Part shown: positions 1 through 8,594 of the stretch, one piece after another
Layout of the letters: every line of letters starts with the position of its first letter
Position numbering within the stretch: position 1 is the first letter of the stretch
Assembly (NCBI GenBank): GCA_003288255.1
Contig: CP026600.1
Coordinates: 806,001 to 870,000 of the forward strand
DNA: 64,000 nucleotides
Source: Clostridiaceae bacterium 14S0207
GTDB taxonomy: Bacteria > Bacillota > Clostridia > Clostridiales > Clostridiaceae
Direction: 5' to 3'
Made by a program: the position numbers and the translations under genes
The notes under the pieces: model-generated
What the model saw: only the letters and a program-made list of their open reading frames with translations
Databases searched by the model: none
Told to the model about the DNA's origin: nothing

Positions 1-1
1 A

Positions 2-637
2 ACACATGAGGAATATTATGTACATAGAATAGGAAGAACTGGTAGAGCAGGAAGAGAAGGGACATCTATAACGTTAGTTTCTAGAAGAGAAATGAGAATT
101 TTAAAAGATATTATGAGATATACAAAGAAGCAAATGGAAGAAGAACAAATTCCAAGTGCTAAAGATATAGAGAATTTAAAATTACAGGAATATATGAATA
201 AAATAAAAGAAAAATGTAATTCAAAAGTTACTAAAAAATATTCAACAATTATAGATGAATTAATTGAAGAAGAATATTCTATAATTGATTTATTAGCTGC
301 TATGATTGATTTAGAAGTTAATATAGGTGATATAAAAGAAATAGTTGCAGAAAAAGAAGAAAAATCTTCAAATAGAAAAAAATCTACTAATAAAGGAATG
401 AAAAGATTCTTTATTAATATAGGTAGAAATAAAAAGGTTAAACCTGAAGATATATTAAAAGCATTAGTAACAGGTACAGATATTAAAGGAAAAGATATAG
501 GTACTATTGATATGTATGATAAATTTAGCTTTGTAGAAGTAAATGATAAGTTTGCTAATGATGTATTAAATAAAGCTTCTAAAAATAAAATTAGAGGTAT
601 GAGAATAAATATAGAAGTTGCAGGCAAAAAAAAATAA
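2..637 (+). CDS. DEAD-box ATP-dependent RNA helicase, 3' part only
   Basis: The reading frame is already open at base 2 and runs to a TAA ending at 637, so only the last ~211 residues are in the window. They begin inside helicase motif VI (HRIGRTGRAGREG, near residue 8 of the fragment), whose arginines contact ATP and RNA in superfamily 2 helicases. A charged linker rich in E and K follows. The last ~70 residues (from KVKPEDILKAL to the end) look like the DbpA-type RNA-binding domain that follows the core in DbpA/DeaD/CshA-like proteins. Such enzymes unwind rRNA or mRNA in the cytoplasm during ribosome assembly or cold growth. The exact paralogue cannot be chosen without the N-terminal core. 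Confidence 0.9.
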   Translation, partial: THEEYYVHRIGRTGRAGREGTSITLVSRREMRILKDIMRYTKKQMEEEQIPSAKDIENLKLQEYMNKIKEKCNSKVTKKYSTIIDELIEEEYSIIDLLAAMIDLEVNIGDIKEIVAEKEEKSSNRKKSTNKGMKRFFINIGRNKKVKPEDILKALVTGTDIKGKDIGTIDMYDKFSFVEVNDKFANDVLNKASKNKIRGMRINIEVAGKKK

Positions 638-660
638 TATAAAATTTTAATAATGGTATA

Positions 661-703
661 AAATAGTTAAAAATGAAACCCTTTTTTAACTATTTTTTTT
701 TTG
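661..703 (+). terminator. Intrinsic terminator of the helicase gene
   Basis: A 13-base arm at 661-673 pairs with 682-694 across a short loop and is followed by an unbroken T run to 702. It lies 24 bases after the helicase stop and separates it from the acylation cassette. Confidence 0.85.
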
Positions 704-760
704 TAATAGTATATAATAAAAGTGGCTTTTGAATTATATGTCTATTTTGGAGGGAAAAAA

Positions 761-1558
761 TTGTATTATGGAATTAGTAAAAGACGTAGACGACTAAATA
801 AAAAGAGAATAGTATTAGCTGTAGTTAGTATTTTATTTATTATATTTACTATTATAAAGTTAACTAATTTTATTGTTAAATATATGAGAAAATCCAAACA
901 GCAATTCATTAGTGAAAAGTCCTTGATTATTGCTAGTTCGCCTAAAATTAAATTTAACGGAAAGACCACTGGTATTAAAGATAAAAATAACTTATATAAA
1001 CTTAACATGATAACAGTAAAAAGTAAAATATCAGATAAAGATTTTTTTAACCAAGATGTATTTTTAGGAGATTCTATAACTGAAAGTATGTCTTATTATA
1101 ATGTTTTAAAACCTAAGAATGTATTAGGAATTAGAGGGATGACAGTAATAAAAGCCAAAGAAAAAGTTGGAACATTAAAAAAACTTAATCCTCGTAATAT
1201 ATATATATTATTTGGAGCCAATGATTTAGAAGGGGGAATAAGTTTAGACCAATTTTTGAAAGATTATAGTGAACTTGTTAAATTAATAAAAAATCAAATT
1301 CCAAATGTTAAAATATACGCTCAATCTGTGTTATATGTGAGAGCTGATAAAGCTAAACAAAATAAATATCTGACTAAACAAAGAATAGATAATATAAATG
1401 ATTCTTTAAAGAAAATGATACAAAATCAAGGTGGAAAATATATAAATATAAATCCAATAGTAGAAAATTCAAAAAAAGACTATTACGAACCAGATGGAAT
1501 ACATGTTATTTATGATTTTTATCCTGTATGGGCAAAATTAGTTAGAGCTAAAATTTAG
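761..1558 (+). CDS. Membrane-anchored SGNH/GDSL-family hydrolase or acyl-esterase
   Basis: The start is taken as TTG at 761 because GGAGGG sits six bases before it (749-754); the in-frame GTG at 722 has no ribosome site. The 265-residue product has a basic N-terminus, one membrane segment (about residues 16-38) and an outside domain with the SGNH blocks: block I FLGDSITES with the nucleophile serine, a glycine block (GIRG), block III GANDLE and block V PDGIH with the catalytic Asp/His. SGNH proteins next to MBOAT genes add or remove O-acyl groups on cell-wall or surface glycans. It is the first gene of a four-gene same-strand set (761-4723). The substrate is not visible. Confidence 0.85.
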   Translation: MYYGISKRRRRLNKKRIVLAVVSILFIIFTIIKLTNFIVKYMRKSKQQFISEKSLIIASSPKIKFNGKTTGIKDKNNLYKLNMITVKSKISDKDFFNQDVFLGDSITESMSYYNVLKPKNVLGIRGMTVIKAKEKVGTLKKLNPRNIYILFGANDLEGGISLDQFLKDYSELVKLIKNQIPNVKIYAQSVLYVRADKAKQNKYLTKQRIDNINDSLKKMIQNQGGKYININPIVENSKKDYYEPDGIHVIYDFYPVWAKLVRAKI

Positions 1559-1619
1559 TAAAAAAATAGTATAATATATAACAAAAATATACAATTTAAA
1601 GTTTAAGGAGGAGCTTTAT

Positions 1620-2105
1620 ATGAATAATAAAGTTATAAGAAAAGTAGTATCATTATTAGCAATTGTTTGTATAGGACTTTTAGGAGGATGTTCATCAAAA
1701 GGGAATGAAGAAGTAAAAGAGGTTTCTATGAATACAATAGTAGAAAAGGTAAAAGGTGCAACAGATAGTAAAATGTTTATGGAAGAAAAAGAAGAAGGTT
1801 TAGAGAGATTCTATGACATCAAAAAAGATGATATAGAAGAATTTGCATTATTTTTACCTTCTAAAAATATTCAAGCAAATGAAATAGCTATTTTAAAATT
1901 AAAATCTTCTGAAGATGTAGAAAAAATAAAAGAAAAAATTAATAAAAGAATCGAAGATCAATCTAATGCATTTAAGCAATATATTCCAGAACAATATGAT
2001 ATTATAAAAAACAATGAGATTGTACAAAAAGGGAAATATATTTTATTTGTAGCAGATAAAAATAAGGATAAGGTTAAAAGTGCTTTTGAAGAAAGTTTTA
2101 AATAA
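1620..2105 (+). CDS. DUF4358-type lipoprotein
   Basis: A 161-residue protein starting at ATG 1620 behind AAGGAGG (1605-1611). It has a lipoprotein signal peptide with lipobox LLGGC (Cys near residue 24), so it should be acylated and tethered outside the membrane. The mature part is rich in K and E, with no catalytic motif I can name. Its size and its place between an SGNH hydrolase and an MBOAT gene match the DUF4358 lipoproteins of clostridial surface acylation loci. The role is unknown; it may be an accessory factor of the acyl transfer complex. Confidence 0.7.
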   Translation: MNNKVIRKVVSLLAIVCIGLLGGCSSKGNEEVKEVSMNTIVEKVKGATDSKMFMEEKEEGLERFYDIKKDDIEEFALFLPSKNIQANEIAILKLKSSEDVEKIKEKINKRIEDQSNAFKQYIPEQYDIIKNNEIVQKGKYILFVADKNKDKVKSAFEESFK

Positions 2106-2146
2106 TAATTGCGTTTTAAAATTATAATTAATTAGGGAGTAAGAAA

Positions 2147-3553
2147 ATGATTTTTAGTAGTCTTTTATTTATATTTATATTTTTGCCAAGTACATTAATT
2201 ATTTATTATTTATCCCCTAAAAAATTTAAAAATTTGGTTCTTCTAATAGCTAGTTTAATTTTTTATGGATGGGGAGAGCCCCTATATATTCTTATAATGC
2301 TTTTTTCTACAGTATTTGATTATATAAATGGTTTAATGATTGATAAATATAGAAAAAATAAGCACGTTTCTCGTGCTGTTTTTTTGTTATCAATTATAGT
2401 TAACTTGGGAATATTAGGTTTTTTTAAGTATTATGGATTTTTAATAAATAATATAAATGATTTATTTAATTTAAGTATTAAAATTAAGCAATTGCCTCTT
2501 CCAGTTGGAATTTCTTTTTATACGTTTCAGACAATGTCCTATGTAATTGATGTATATTTAGAAAAAGTAGAAGTGCAGAAAAGTATTATTTCTTTTGGAA
2601 CATATGTTACAATGTTTCCACAGTTAGTGGCAGGTCCAATTGTTAAGTATGGAGATATAGATAAGCAGATTAATAATAGAAAAGAAAGTTTCTTATTATT
2701 AACTCAAGGTATAGAAAGATTTATTATTGGTCTTTCTAAAAAAGTTCTTTTAGCTAATGATATTGGAATATTATGGAATATTATAAAAGTGACGCCACTT
2801 AAAGAATTATCTGTATTGTCCTCATGGATAGGAATAATGGCATTTACATTTCAGATATACTTTGATTTTAGTGGGTATTCAGATATGGCTATCGGGCTTG
2901 GAAAAATGTTTGGTTTTGATATTATGGAAAATTTCAACTATCCTTATATTTCTGCAAGTGTAACTGAATTTTGGCGTAGATGGCATATATCATTAGGATT
3001 ATGGTTTAAAGAATATGTATACATACCACTAGGAGGAAATAGGAAGGGAAAGTTAAAGCAATTTCGAAATCTTTTTGTAGTATGGTTCTTAACAGGATTT
3101 TGGCATGGAGCAAATTGGAATTTTATAACTTGGGGTTTGTATTTTGGTATATTTATATGCCTAGAAAAAGAATTTTTATTAAAATTTTTGAACAATAAAC
3201 CTAAATTCATAGGACATATATATACGTTAATAGTAGTTATGATAGGTTGGGTACTATTTGAGTTAGAAAACACTGGACAAGCATTAAGTTATATAAAGAC
3301 TATGTTTGGATTAGGAAAAGTACCTTTTATAAATAGTAGTTTAAAATATTATTTAAGTACAAATTGGATTTTAATAATATTTCTTATAATATGCTCTACC
3401 CCTATACCTAAAAAGTTATTTAAAAAATTAAGAGCAAGAAACAGTATATGTATAAGTATAATTTTATCAGTTTTTATGTTGATATTATTAATGTTATGTG
3501 TAGCTTACTTGGTAAATGAAACATATAATCCTTTTTTATATTTTAGATTTTAA
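2147..3553 (+). CDS. MBOAT family O-acyltransferase (AlgI/DltB-like)
   Basis: A 468-residue polytopic membrane protein, the usual MBOAT length, with a ribosome site (GGGAG) just upstream. It has many hydrophobic helices and the family signatures: the amphipathic segment FWRRWHISLGLW (with one of the conserved His residues) followed by YVYIPLGGN, and FWHGANWNF carrying the active-site histidine. MBOAT proteins such as AlgI, DltB and PatA take an acyl group, often acetyl, from inside the cell and pass it across the membrane for attachment to a polymer. Together with the SGNH and DHHW proteins on either side, it most likely O-acylates an exported cell-surface polysaccharide. Confidence 0.92.
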   Translation: MIFSSLLFIFIFLPSTLIIYYLSPKKFKNLVLLIASLIFYGWGEPLYILIMLFSTVFDYINGLMIDKYRKNKHVSRAVFLLSIIVNLGILGFFKYYGFLINNINDLFNLSIKIKQLPLPVGISFYTFQTMSYVIDVYLEKVEVQKSIISFGTYVTMFPQLVAGPIVKYGDIDKQINNRKESFLLLTQGIERFIIGLSKKVLLANDIGILWNIIKVTPLKELSVLSSWIGIMAFTFQIYFDFSGYSDMAIGLGKMFGFDIMENFNYPYISASVTEFWRRWHISLGLWFKEYVYIPLGGNRKGKLKQFRNLFVVWFLTGFWHGANWNFITWGLYFGIFICLEKEFLLKFLNNKPKFIGHIYTLIVVMIGWVLFELENTGQALSYIKTMFGLGKVPFINSSLKYYLSTNWILIIFLIICSTPIPKKLFKKLRARNSICISIILSVFMLILLMLCVAYLVNETYNPFLYFRF

Positions 3554-3583
3554 TTATAAGTATAGAGGAAGAGAGGGGTTCCA

Positions 3584-4723
3584 TTGAAAAAACAAGATAA
3601 GATTTATTATGGTGTTTTAGGTGTAATTTTTATAGTTTTTATAATAAGTATTGAAATCTTTGAATTTACAAAACAGGATAAAACATTTTCAGACTTAGAA
3701 AATAGAATGTTAGCTCAAAAACCTAAGTTTTCTTTTAATAATTTAATTAATGAAGATTTAACAAAGGATTATGAAAAATATATTTCAGATCAATTTCCAT
3801 TTAGGAACTTTTGGGTTAAGATAAAGGCTAAAAACGAGGTTCTTTTAGGTAAAAAAGATAATAATGGTGTTTTTATCGGTAAAGATGAATATCTAATTGA
3901 AAATTTTAAAGGTGAAGAAGAAAAAAGTATTCGTAATAAAGTTGAGTATATAAAAGATTTTTGTAAAAAGAATCCTAATGTAAAAAAATATTTTATGCTA
4001 GTACCTAATTCAACTAAGATATTACAAGAAAAGTTACCTCAAAATGCACCTGTAAAAGATCAGTATGAATATTTAAATAAATTTGAAGAAGCACTTAAAT
4101 ATGATATTACTTTTGTTCCCTTAAAAAGAATTTTTGAAGAGAAAAAAAATGAATATATTTTTTATAAAACTGATCATCATTGGACGACTAAAGGTGCCTA
4201 TTATGCTTATGTTGAATTTGCAAAACAGGTGGGAATTAGGCCACTAGAGAATCATGAATTTAACTTAATGAGAAAAGTAAATGGATTTTATGGAACTCTA
4301 TATTCAAAGGTTTTATTAAATAGCATAAAATCGGATACTATAGAATTATTTGAGACAAAAGAAATTCAAAAATATACAGTAAAAATAGATAATGAACCAG
4401 AAAAACAATCAATTTATAATCTAGATAGTCTTAAGAAAAGGGATAAATATTCAGTCTTTTTGGGGGGCAATCATGGTACTGTAAAAATTAGAAATGAAAA
4501 ATCTCAAATAAATAAAAATATTTTAATTATTAAAGATTCGTATGCTAATAGTTTTGTACCATATTTAATTCCTCATTATAATGAGATTACAATGATCGAT
4601 TTGAGGCACTATAGAGGAAATCTAAGTGATTATATTAAAGAAAATAATATAGATGAAATTCTACTTTTATATAATATAAATAGTTTTTCTAATGATAATT
4701 CAATAAAAAATATAAAATGGTAG
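3584..4723 (+). CDS. DHHW family protein (AlgJ/AlgX-like acetylation factor)
   Basis: The start is TTG at 3584, with GAGAGGGG (3571-3578) upstream. The 379-residue product has one N-terminal membrane anchor (about residues 8-28) and a large outside domain with YKTDHHWTTKGAYYAY near residue 195, the DHHW signature of AlgJ/AlgX-like SGNH-fold acetyltransferases. A late KDSYANSF segment would supply the serine of the SGNH site. In alginate systems such proteins take the acetyl group from the MBOAT partner and place it on the glycan. It follows the MBOAT gene by 30 bases, so the two are probably co-transcribed. Confidence 0.85.
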   Translation: MKKQDKIYYGVLGVIFIVFIISIEIFEFTKQDKTFSDLENRMLAQKPKFSFNNLINEDLTKDYEKYISDQFPFRNFWVKIKAKNEVLLGKKDNNGVFIGKDEYLIENFKGEEEKSIRNKVEYIKDFCKKNPNVKKYFMLVPNSTKILQEKLPQNAPVKDQYEYLNKFEEALKYDITFVPLKRIFEEKKNEYIFYKTDHHWTTKGAYYAYVEFAKQVGIRPLENHEFNLMRKVNGFYGTLYSKVLLNSIKSDTIELFETKEIQKYTVKIDNEPEKQSIYNLDSLKKRDKYSVFLGGNHGTVKIRNEKSQINKNILIIKDSYANSFVPYLIPHYNEITMIDLRHYRGNLSDYIKENNIDEILLLYNINSFSNDNSIKNIKW

Positions 4724-4794
4724 AAATAAGCCTTACCCAAAGTCAAAAAAATATGATAAAATGTTGAAGGTAGAACTTTGGGAGGCAAGAAAGA

Positions 4795-5748
4795 ATGATT
4801 AATAAACAAGAACCATATGTGGTAGTTTTAGGAGCTTCAATAGTTGATATTTTTGGCTTTTGTACTAAAAAATATATGCAGTGCAATTCTACACCAGGAT
4901 GTGTAAAGACATCTCTTGGAGGAGTATGTAGAAATATTGCAGAAAATATGGCTAGAATAGGTGTGAAAAATAAGTTTATATCCGTTTTAGGTGATGATAA
5001 CAATGGTAGGGAACTATTAAGACATTCAAGAGAAGTTGGATATGATATGGAAGATTCTTTAATTGTAAAAGGATATAGTACACCTACATATATGGCCATA
5101 TTAGATGAGCAAGGGGAAATGGTATCTGCGGTAGTTGATATGAAATCTATAGATAAATTAAACAAAGAATTTATAGATTCAAAAGCACATATTATAGAAT
5201 CAGGAGAATATACTTTTTTAGATTCTGATAACCCTGAAATTTTACAATACATATTAGAAAAGTTTAAAGGAAAAACAAAATTTGTATTAGATCCTGTTTC
5301 AGCATGTAAGGCCAAGGGTGTAAGACACCTTGTTAAGTATTTTCATACAATAAAACCAAATAGATATGAAGCAGAAATGCTTTCAGGTATTAAAATTAAT
5401 AATGAAGAAGACTTAAACAAAACAGTAAAGTATTTTCATGATTTAGGAGTAGAAAATGTATTTATTAGCTTAGATGCAGATGGAATTTTCTTTTCAAATG
5501 GGAAGGAAAAAGGTAAGTTTAGAGCTAATGATGTAGTAGTTAAAAATGTTACAGGAGCTGGAGATGCATTTGTAGCAGGTATTGCTTATGGGTATATCAA
5601 TAATTTATCAATAGATGATACAGTAACATATGCTATTACTTTAGCAAGTATTGCTATATCTCATGAAGATACTATACATCCAGAAGTTAATCATGAGTTT
5701 GTTATGGAATATATGAACAAACTACAATGGGAAAAAATTAAATATTAA
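4795..5748 (+). CDS. psuK: PfkB-family kinase, probable pseudouridine kinase
   Basis: The ATG at 4795 is preceded by GGGAGG. The 317-residue ribokinase-fold protein has the N-terminal substrate loop TSLGGVCRNIAENMARIG and the C-terminal PfkB signature VKNVTGAGDAFVAG, whose aspartate is the catalytic base and whose GAG forms the anion hole. The conserved asparagine-rich N-terminal motif, a PVSACKAKG segment and a KPNRYEAEMLSG segment are typical of pseudouridine kinases, which make pseudouridine 5'-phosphate for PsuG glycosidase. No psuG lies in the window, which weakens the substrate call; another nucleoside or sugar kinase is possible. The upstream 8-base repeat CCCAAAGT/ACTTTGGG can pair over the ribosome site. 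Confidence 0.75.
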   Translation: MINKQEPYVVVLGASIVDIFGFCTKKYMQCNSTPGCVKTSLGGVCRNIAENMARIGVKNKFISVLGDDNNGRELLRHSREVGYDMEDSLIVKGYSTPTYMAILDEQGEMVSAVVDMKSIDKLNKEFIDSKAHIIESGEYTFLDSDNPEILQYILEKFKGKTKFVLDPVSACKAKGVRHLVKYFHTIKPNRYEAEMLSGIKINNEEDLNKTVKYFHDLGVENVFISLDADGIFFSNGKEKGKFRANDVVVKNVTGAGDAFVAGIAYGYINNLSIDDTVTYAITLASIAISHEDTIHPEVNHEFVMEYMNKLQWEKIKY

Positions 5749-5761
5749 AAAATTAATATGA

Positions 5762-5807
5762 AAAACAAGGGATTAAAAGTATAGTTTAATACCCTTGTTT
5801 TTGTTTA
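5762..5807 (+). terminator. Intrinsic terminator after the PfkB kinase gene
   Basis: The arm 5762-5777 pairs with 5785-5801 apart from one bulged base, and a T-rich tail follows. It ends the kinase transcript just before the opposite-strand remnant. Confidence 0.8.
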
Positions 5808-5815
5808 ATATCTTT

Positions 5816-6142
5816 TTAAGTTTTGATTTTTTTAGATAAGGTAAATATGGCAAAGAATAAAATTGTTAGGGGAATTAAGAAAATAATAATGAAACCTAAA
5901 ATGAATTTATATAGTGGGGTTATATTAAGTCTATAAATTTTAATATTTTTAGGTGCAATTACTATATTATCTTTTCCTACATGTATCCTATTTATTGAAT
6001 TTATAAAGAACTCTTTATTAGCATTTTTAATTAATGAACTAATATTAGGCAGTATAAAATGTCAATTACTAATAGATACTATTTTAGTGTTATTTTGTTT
6101 AATGTTAGCATTATTTTTGGTTATAGCTAAGGCTAAAATTGT
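5816..6142 (-). pseudogene. Decayed C-terminal fragment of a GldG-like ABC-transport auxiliary membrane protein
   Basis: Reading the minus strand in one frame from 6142 to a TAA at 5816-5818 gives about 109 codons, interrupted by a single in-frame TGA at 6062-6064. There is no start codon or ribosome site. The translation still looks like real protein: a KNANKEFFINSINR segment, then DNIVIAPKNI, then one strongly hydrophobic helix and a basic tail ending KKIKT. This is the order at the end of GldG-family (ABC_transp_aux) proteins, where N-K-x-F-x-x-N and an I-x-P-K motif come before a final membrane helix. The N-terminal several hundred residues and any ABC partner are absent. It is therefore called a remnant; the family match is from memory of the motif order, not a search. 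Confidence 0.55.
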
Positions 6143-6157
6143 AGAAAATTTTTTATA

Positions 6158-6186
6158 AAGACAAAAATTTATAAAAATGTTATAAT
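6158..6186 (+). promoter_or_regulatory. Sigma-A-type promoter for the TtcA-like gene
   Basis: AAGACA (6158-6163) and TATAAT (6181-6186) are spaced by 17 bases. The -10 box overlaps the upstream in-frame ATG (6185), which argues that translation starts at 6212 instead. Confidence 0.65.
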
Positions 6187-6211
6187 GTTTGAGGAAAAGA
6201 GAGGTGTTAAC

Positions 6212-7078
6212 ATGAGTGATATAGCAGGTAATGGTTGTGATATATTAGTTCCATTTAATGAAAGAAAACCATTAAAAGAAGTGGAACGAAGTATTATTAA
6301 AACATATAGAAAACATATTTGGTCAAAATTTATAAAAGCTATTAAAGATTATAAACTAATCGAAGATGGAGATAAAATCTTAGTAGCTATTTCTGGTGGA
6401 AAAGATAGCATGTTAATGGCTAAATTATTTCAAGAATTACAACGTCATGGACAAATGAAGTTTGAAGTACGTTTTGTATGTATGGACCCAGGATATCATC
6501 CTGATATTAAAAAGTTAATGTTAGATAACTGTGAGTATTTACAAATTCCTATTGAAATATATGAATCAGGAATTTTTGATATAGTTGATGAAATGGCTAA
6601 AGATTACCCATGTTATATGTGTGCTAGAATGAGACGTGGTGCATTATATTCAAAGGCAAAAGAATTGGGATGTAATAAAGTATCTTTAGGACATCATTTT
6701 AATGATGTAATAGAAACAACTCTTTTAAATGTACTCTATTCAGGAAATTTTAAAACTATGCTTCCAAAATTAAATTCTACCAATTTTGAGGGAATTCAAT
6801 TAATACGTCCTATGTATTATATAGAAGAAGAGTATATAAAAAAATTTACTCAAAGAAGTGGTATATGGCCATTAAACTGTGCTTGTATGGTAGCGGCTAA
6901 AAAGATTGGAAATAAACGTTATGAAATAAAAGATTTAATATCTGAACTTAAAAAGAATTTTAATGATGTAGATAAATCAATTTTTAGAGCTGCACAAAAT
7001 GTTAGTATGGATTCCATATTAGGATGGCAAAAAGATGGAATAGATCATTCTTTCCTTGAGAATTTTGATGAAGAATAA
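6212..7078 (+). CDS. TtcA-family PP-loop ATPase (tRNA 2-thiocytidine-type synthase)
   Basis: The start ATG 6212 has AGAGG nine bases upstream, and the earlier in-frame ATG lies inside the promoter. The 288-residue protein has the PP-loop ATP pyrophosphatase motif SGGKDS (residues 61-66), a CYMC pair (Cys134 and Cys137) and a later cysteine pair (NCAC), as in TtcA proteins that hold an iron-sulfur cluster and thiolate tRNA after adenylation. GHHFNDVIET after the first cysteine pair is another family signature. It acts in the cytoplasm. Members in clostridia are often annotated only as 'tRNA 2-thiocytidine biosynthesis protein TtcA'; whether C32 of tRNA is the true substrate here is not shown. 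Confidence 0.8.
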   Translation: MSDIAGNGCDILVPFNERKPLKEVERSIIKTYRKHIWSKFIKAIKDYKLIEDGDKILVAISGGKDSMLMAKLFQELQRHGQMKFEVRFVCMDPGYHPDIKKLMLDNCEYLQIPIEIYESGIFDIVDEMAKDYPCYMCARMRRGALYSKAKELGCNKVSLGHHFNDVIETTLLNVLYSGNFKTMLPKLNSTNFEGIQLIRPMYYIEEEYIKKFTQRSGIWPLNCACMVAAKKIGNKRYEIKDLISELKKNFNDVDKSIFRAAQNVSMDSILGWQKDGIDHSFLENFDEE

Positions 7079-7088
7079 AATATAAAAT

Positions 7089-7128
7089 AAAAGCTACTTA
7101 TAAAACATGGATTTTATAAGTAGCTTTT
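7089..7128. terminator. Bidirectional terminator between the convergent TtcA-like and amidase genes
   Basis: A 17-base perfect inverted repeat (7089-7105 with 7112-7128) with a six-base loop and A/T tracts on both sides serves both strands. Confidence 0.88.
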
Positions 7129-7130
7129 TA

Positions 7131-8336
7131 TTAGCGCATATGAATTAGGTGAAAATATATACCGTTATCACCCCAACCTAAATCAAATGGAACATGATAT
7201 CTTTCTACAGTATGAGAATTGATCATAGGATATCCATGAGAGTCTAGAGCAGTTACAATAGCGTTATGGTCTGTTTTATGTTTTTTTTCATAAGCAATAA
7301 TATCACCAGGTTGAACTTTACCTATAAACCCGTTTGGATTATTATCTGAAGGGGTAACTAATGTTTCAAAAGAACCTCTTTTAAGAAGTCTTCCTTTTCC
7401 GCTATATATAAGATGATTTTTAAAAGCATCGGCATTTACCCAAGCTGCACTACAATCTGCAAAGTTATATTTTTTATATATAGCATACCATCCACCACCA
7501 TGTTTTAAATCGCCACCTTCTTTATCACCCAAGCATTGAGAAACATAGTTTGTGCAATTACCACCTATACCAGTATAATTTTTATATTTTTTATTGTATT
7601 TTGGATTAGCTCCACTAGTAGCCCATGTAACTCCACAATATCTATCAGCATATTTTATAGCTTGAGATCTTTTATAATCACCTTTTTTATATTCACTAGA
7701 AAGTTCTAATTCACTCTTAACGAATTTTGTAAAATCATATTTTTGAGTTTTAGGTTGCGGTAATTTTGTTTCTTTTAAATTTACATTATAAGCTTTAAGT
7801 GCATCCTCAAAACAATCTAAATAATAATCAGTGTATATTTTCCAAGAATCATTTTGTTTTTTTAGCTTCATGTGATGTAAAAGAGAAATTCCAAAAACAT
7901 TTTCTTTAGGGGAATGATCGTCTTTATATATATATTTAATCTTATATTCTTCATCTACTCTTATTTTAGTATACCCTCCTGAAAATTCCACTTTTTTTAT
8001 TATAGGGATAGAAGTAATTTCAGTGAACTTTATTCCTCTTTCTGATGCCCAGTCCCTTAAATAACTAAAACGTTTTACTTCATGTTCTAAAGAATATAAT
8101 CCATATTTTTGAGATAAATCATAAAATGTTTTAAAATATGAAAAATCTCCTGTAAAGAATACCTTGTTTTTGGTATCAAATAAATTTTTTACATATAGAT
8201 AAAACTCACTTTTAGAGTTTGGGGGAATGTTCTCATTATTATACATAACAAATCCATAAGCAATTTTAGGATTAATGGGAATTAAGGAAAAGCAAATTAA
8301 ACAAACAATAAGATTAAAATAGAATTTTTTCCTCAT
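7131..8336 (-). CDS. Secreted protein with C-terminal putative amidase domain (Amidase_6)
   Basis: A 401-residue protein with a ribosome site (AAGAGG) before ATG 8336 and a cleavable signal peptide (about residues 1-28, ending near IAYG). The middle part is unassigned. The last ~175 residues (from about 225) match the Amidase_6 type: RYCGVTWATSGANPKY, then GGNCTNYVSQCLG with probable nucleophile Cys261, and DHNAIV with His357, a Cys-His papain-like pair. These enzymes are thought to cut peptide bonds in cell-wall peptides or small peptides outside the cell. The gene stands alone between a terminator and a divergent TPR gene. The substrate is not known. Confidence 0.82.
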   Translation of the reverse strand: MRKKFYFNLIVCLICFSLIPINPKIAYGFVMYNNENIPPNSKSEFYLYVKNLFDTKNKVFFTGDFSYFKTFYDLSQKYGLYSLEHEVKRFSYLRDWASERGIKFTEITSIPIIKKVEFSGGYTKIRVDEEYKIKYIYKDDHSPKENVFGISLLHHMKLKKQNDSWKIYTDYYLDCFEDALKAYNVNLKETKLPQPKTQKYDFTKFVKSELELSSEYKKGDYKRSQAIKYADRYCGVTWATSGANPKYNKKYKNYTGIGGNCTNYVSQCLGDKEGGDLKHGGGWYAIYKKYNFADCSAAWVNADAFKNHLIYSGKGRLLKRGSFETLVTPSDNNPNGFIGKVQPGDIIAYEKKHKTDHNAIVTALDSHGYPMINSHTVERYHVPFDLGWGDNGIYFHLIHMR

Positions 8337-8594
8337 ATAATAGCACCTCTTAAAATATATTTCTAAATTAGTATTAGTAAATTAAATAGGTTTTATAATA
8401 AAATAAATTAGGATTTTAATGAAAAAAATGAGAAATAATTTACATAATAATTACAAAGGGTGTTTAATAGCTTTTAAATTACAGATAAAGGAATATGTTA
8501 GTTGAATAATAAAGCATTCTTGAATTATAATGAAATATGTGATAAACAATTTTAGTGATGAATATAGTAGTAGAATTTACCTAGGAGGATAAGC

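Noticed and set aside
16-627. 203-codon open frame on the minus strand opposite the helicase
   Set aside because: It shadows the helicase C-terminus; its hydrophobic look comes from complementing a Lys/Glu-rich frame.
722-760. GTG start 39 bases upstream for the SGNH hydrolase
   Set aside because: It has no ribosome site, and the extension contains the GGAGGG that serves the TTG at 761.
4743-5315. 190-codon open frame on the minus strand inside the PfkB kinase gene
   Set aside because: It is antisense to a clearly conserved enzyme and has no domain or ribosome site of its own.
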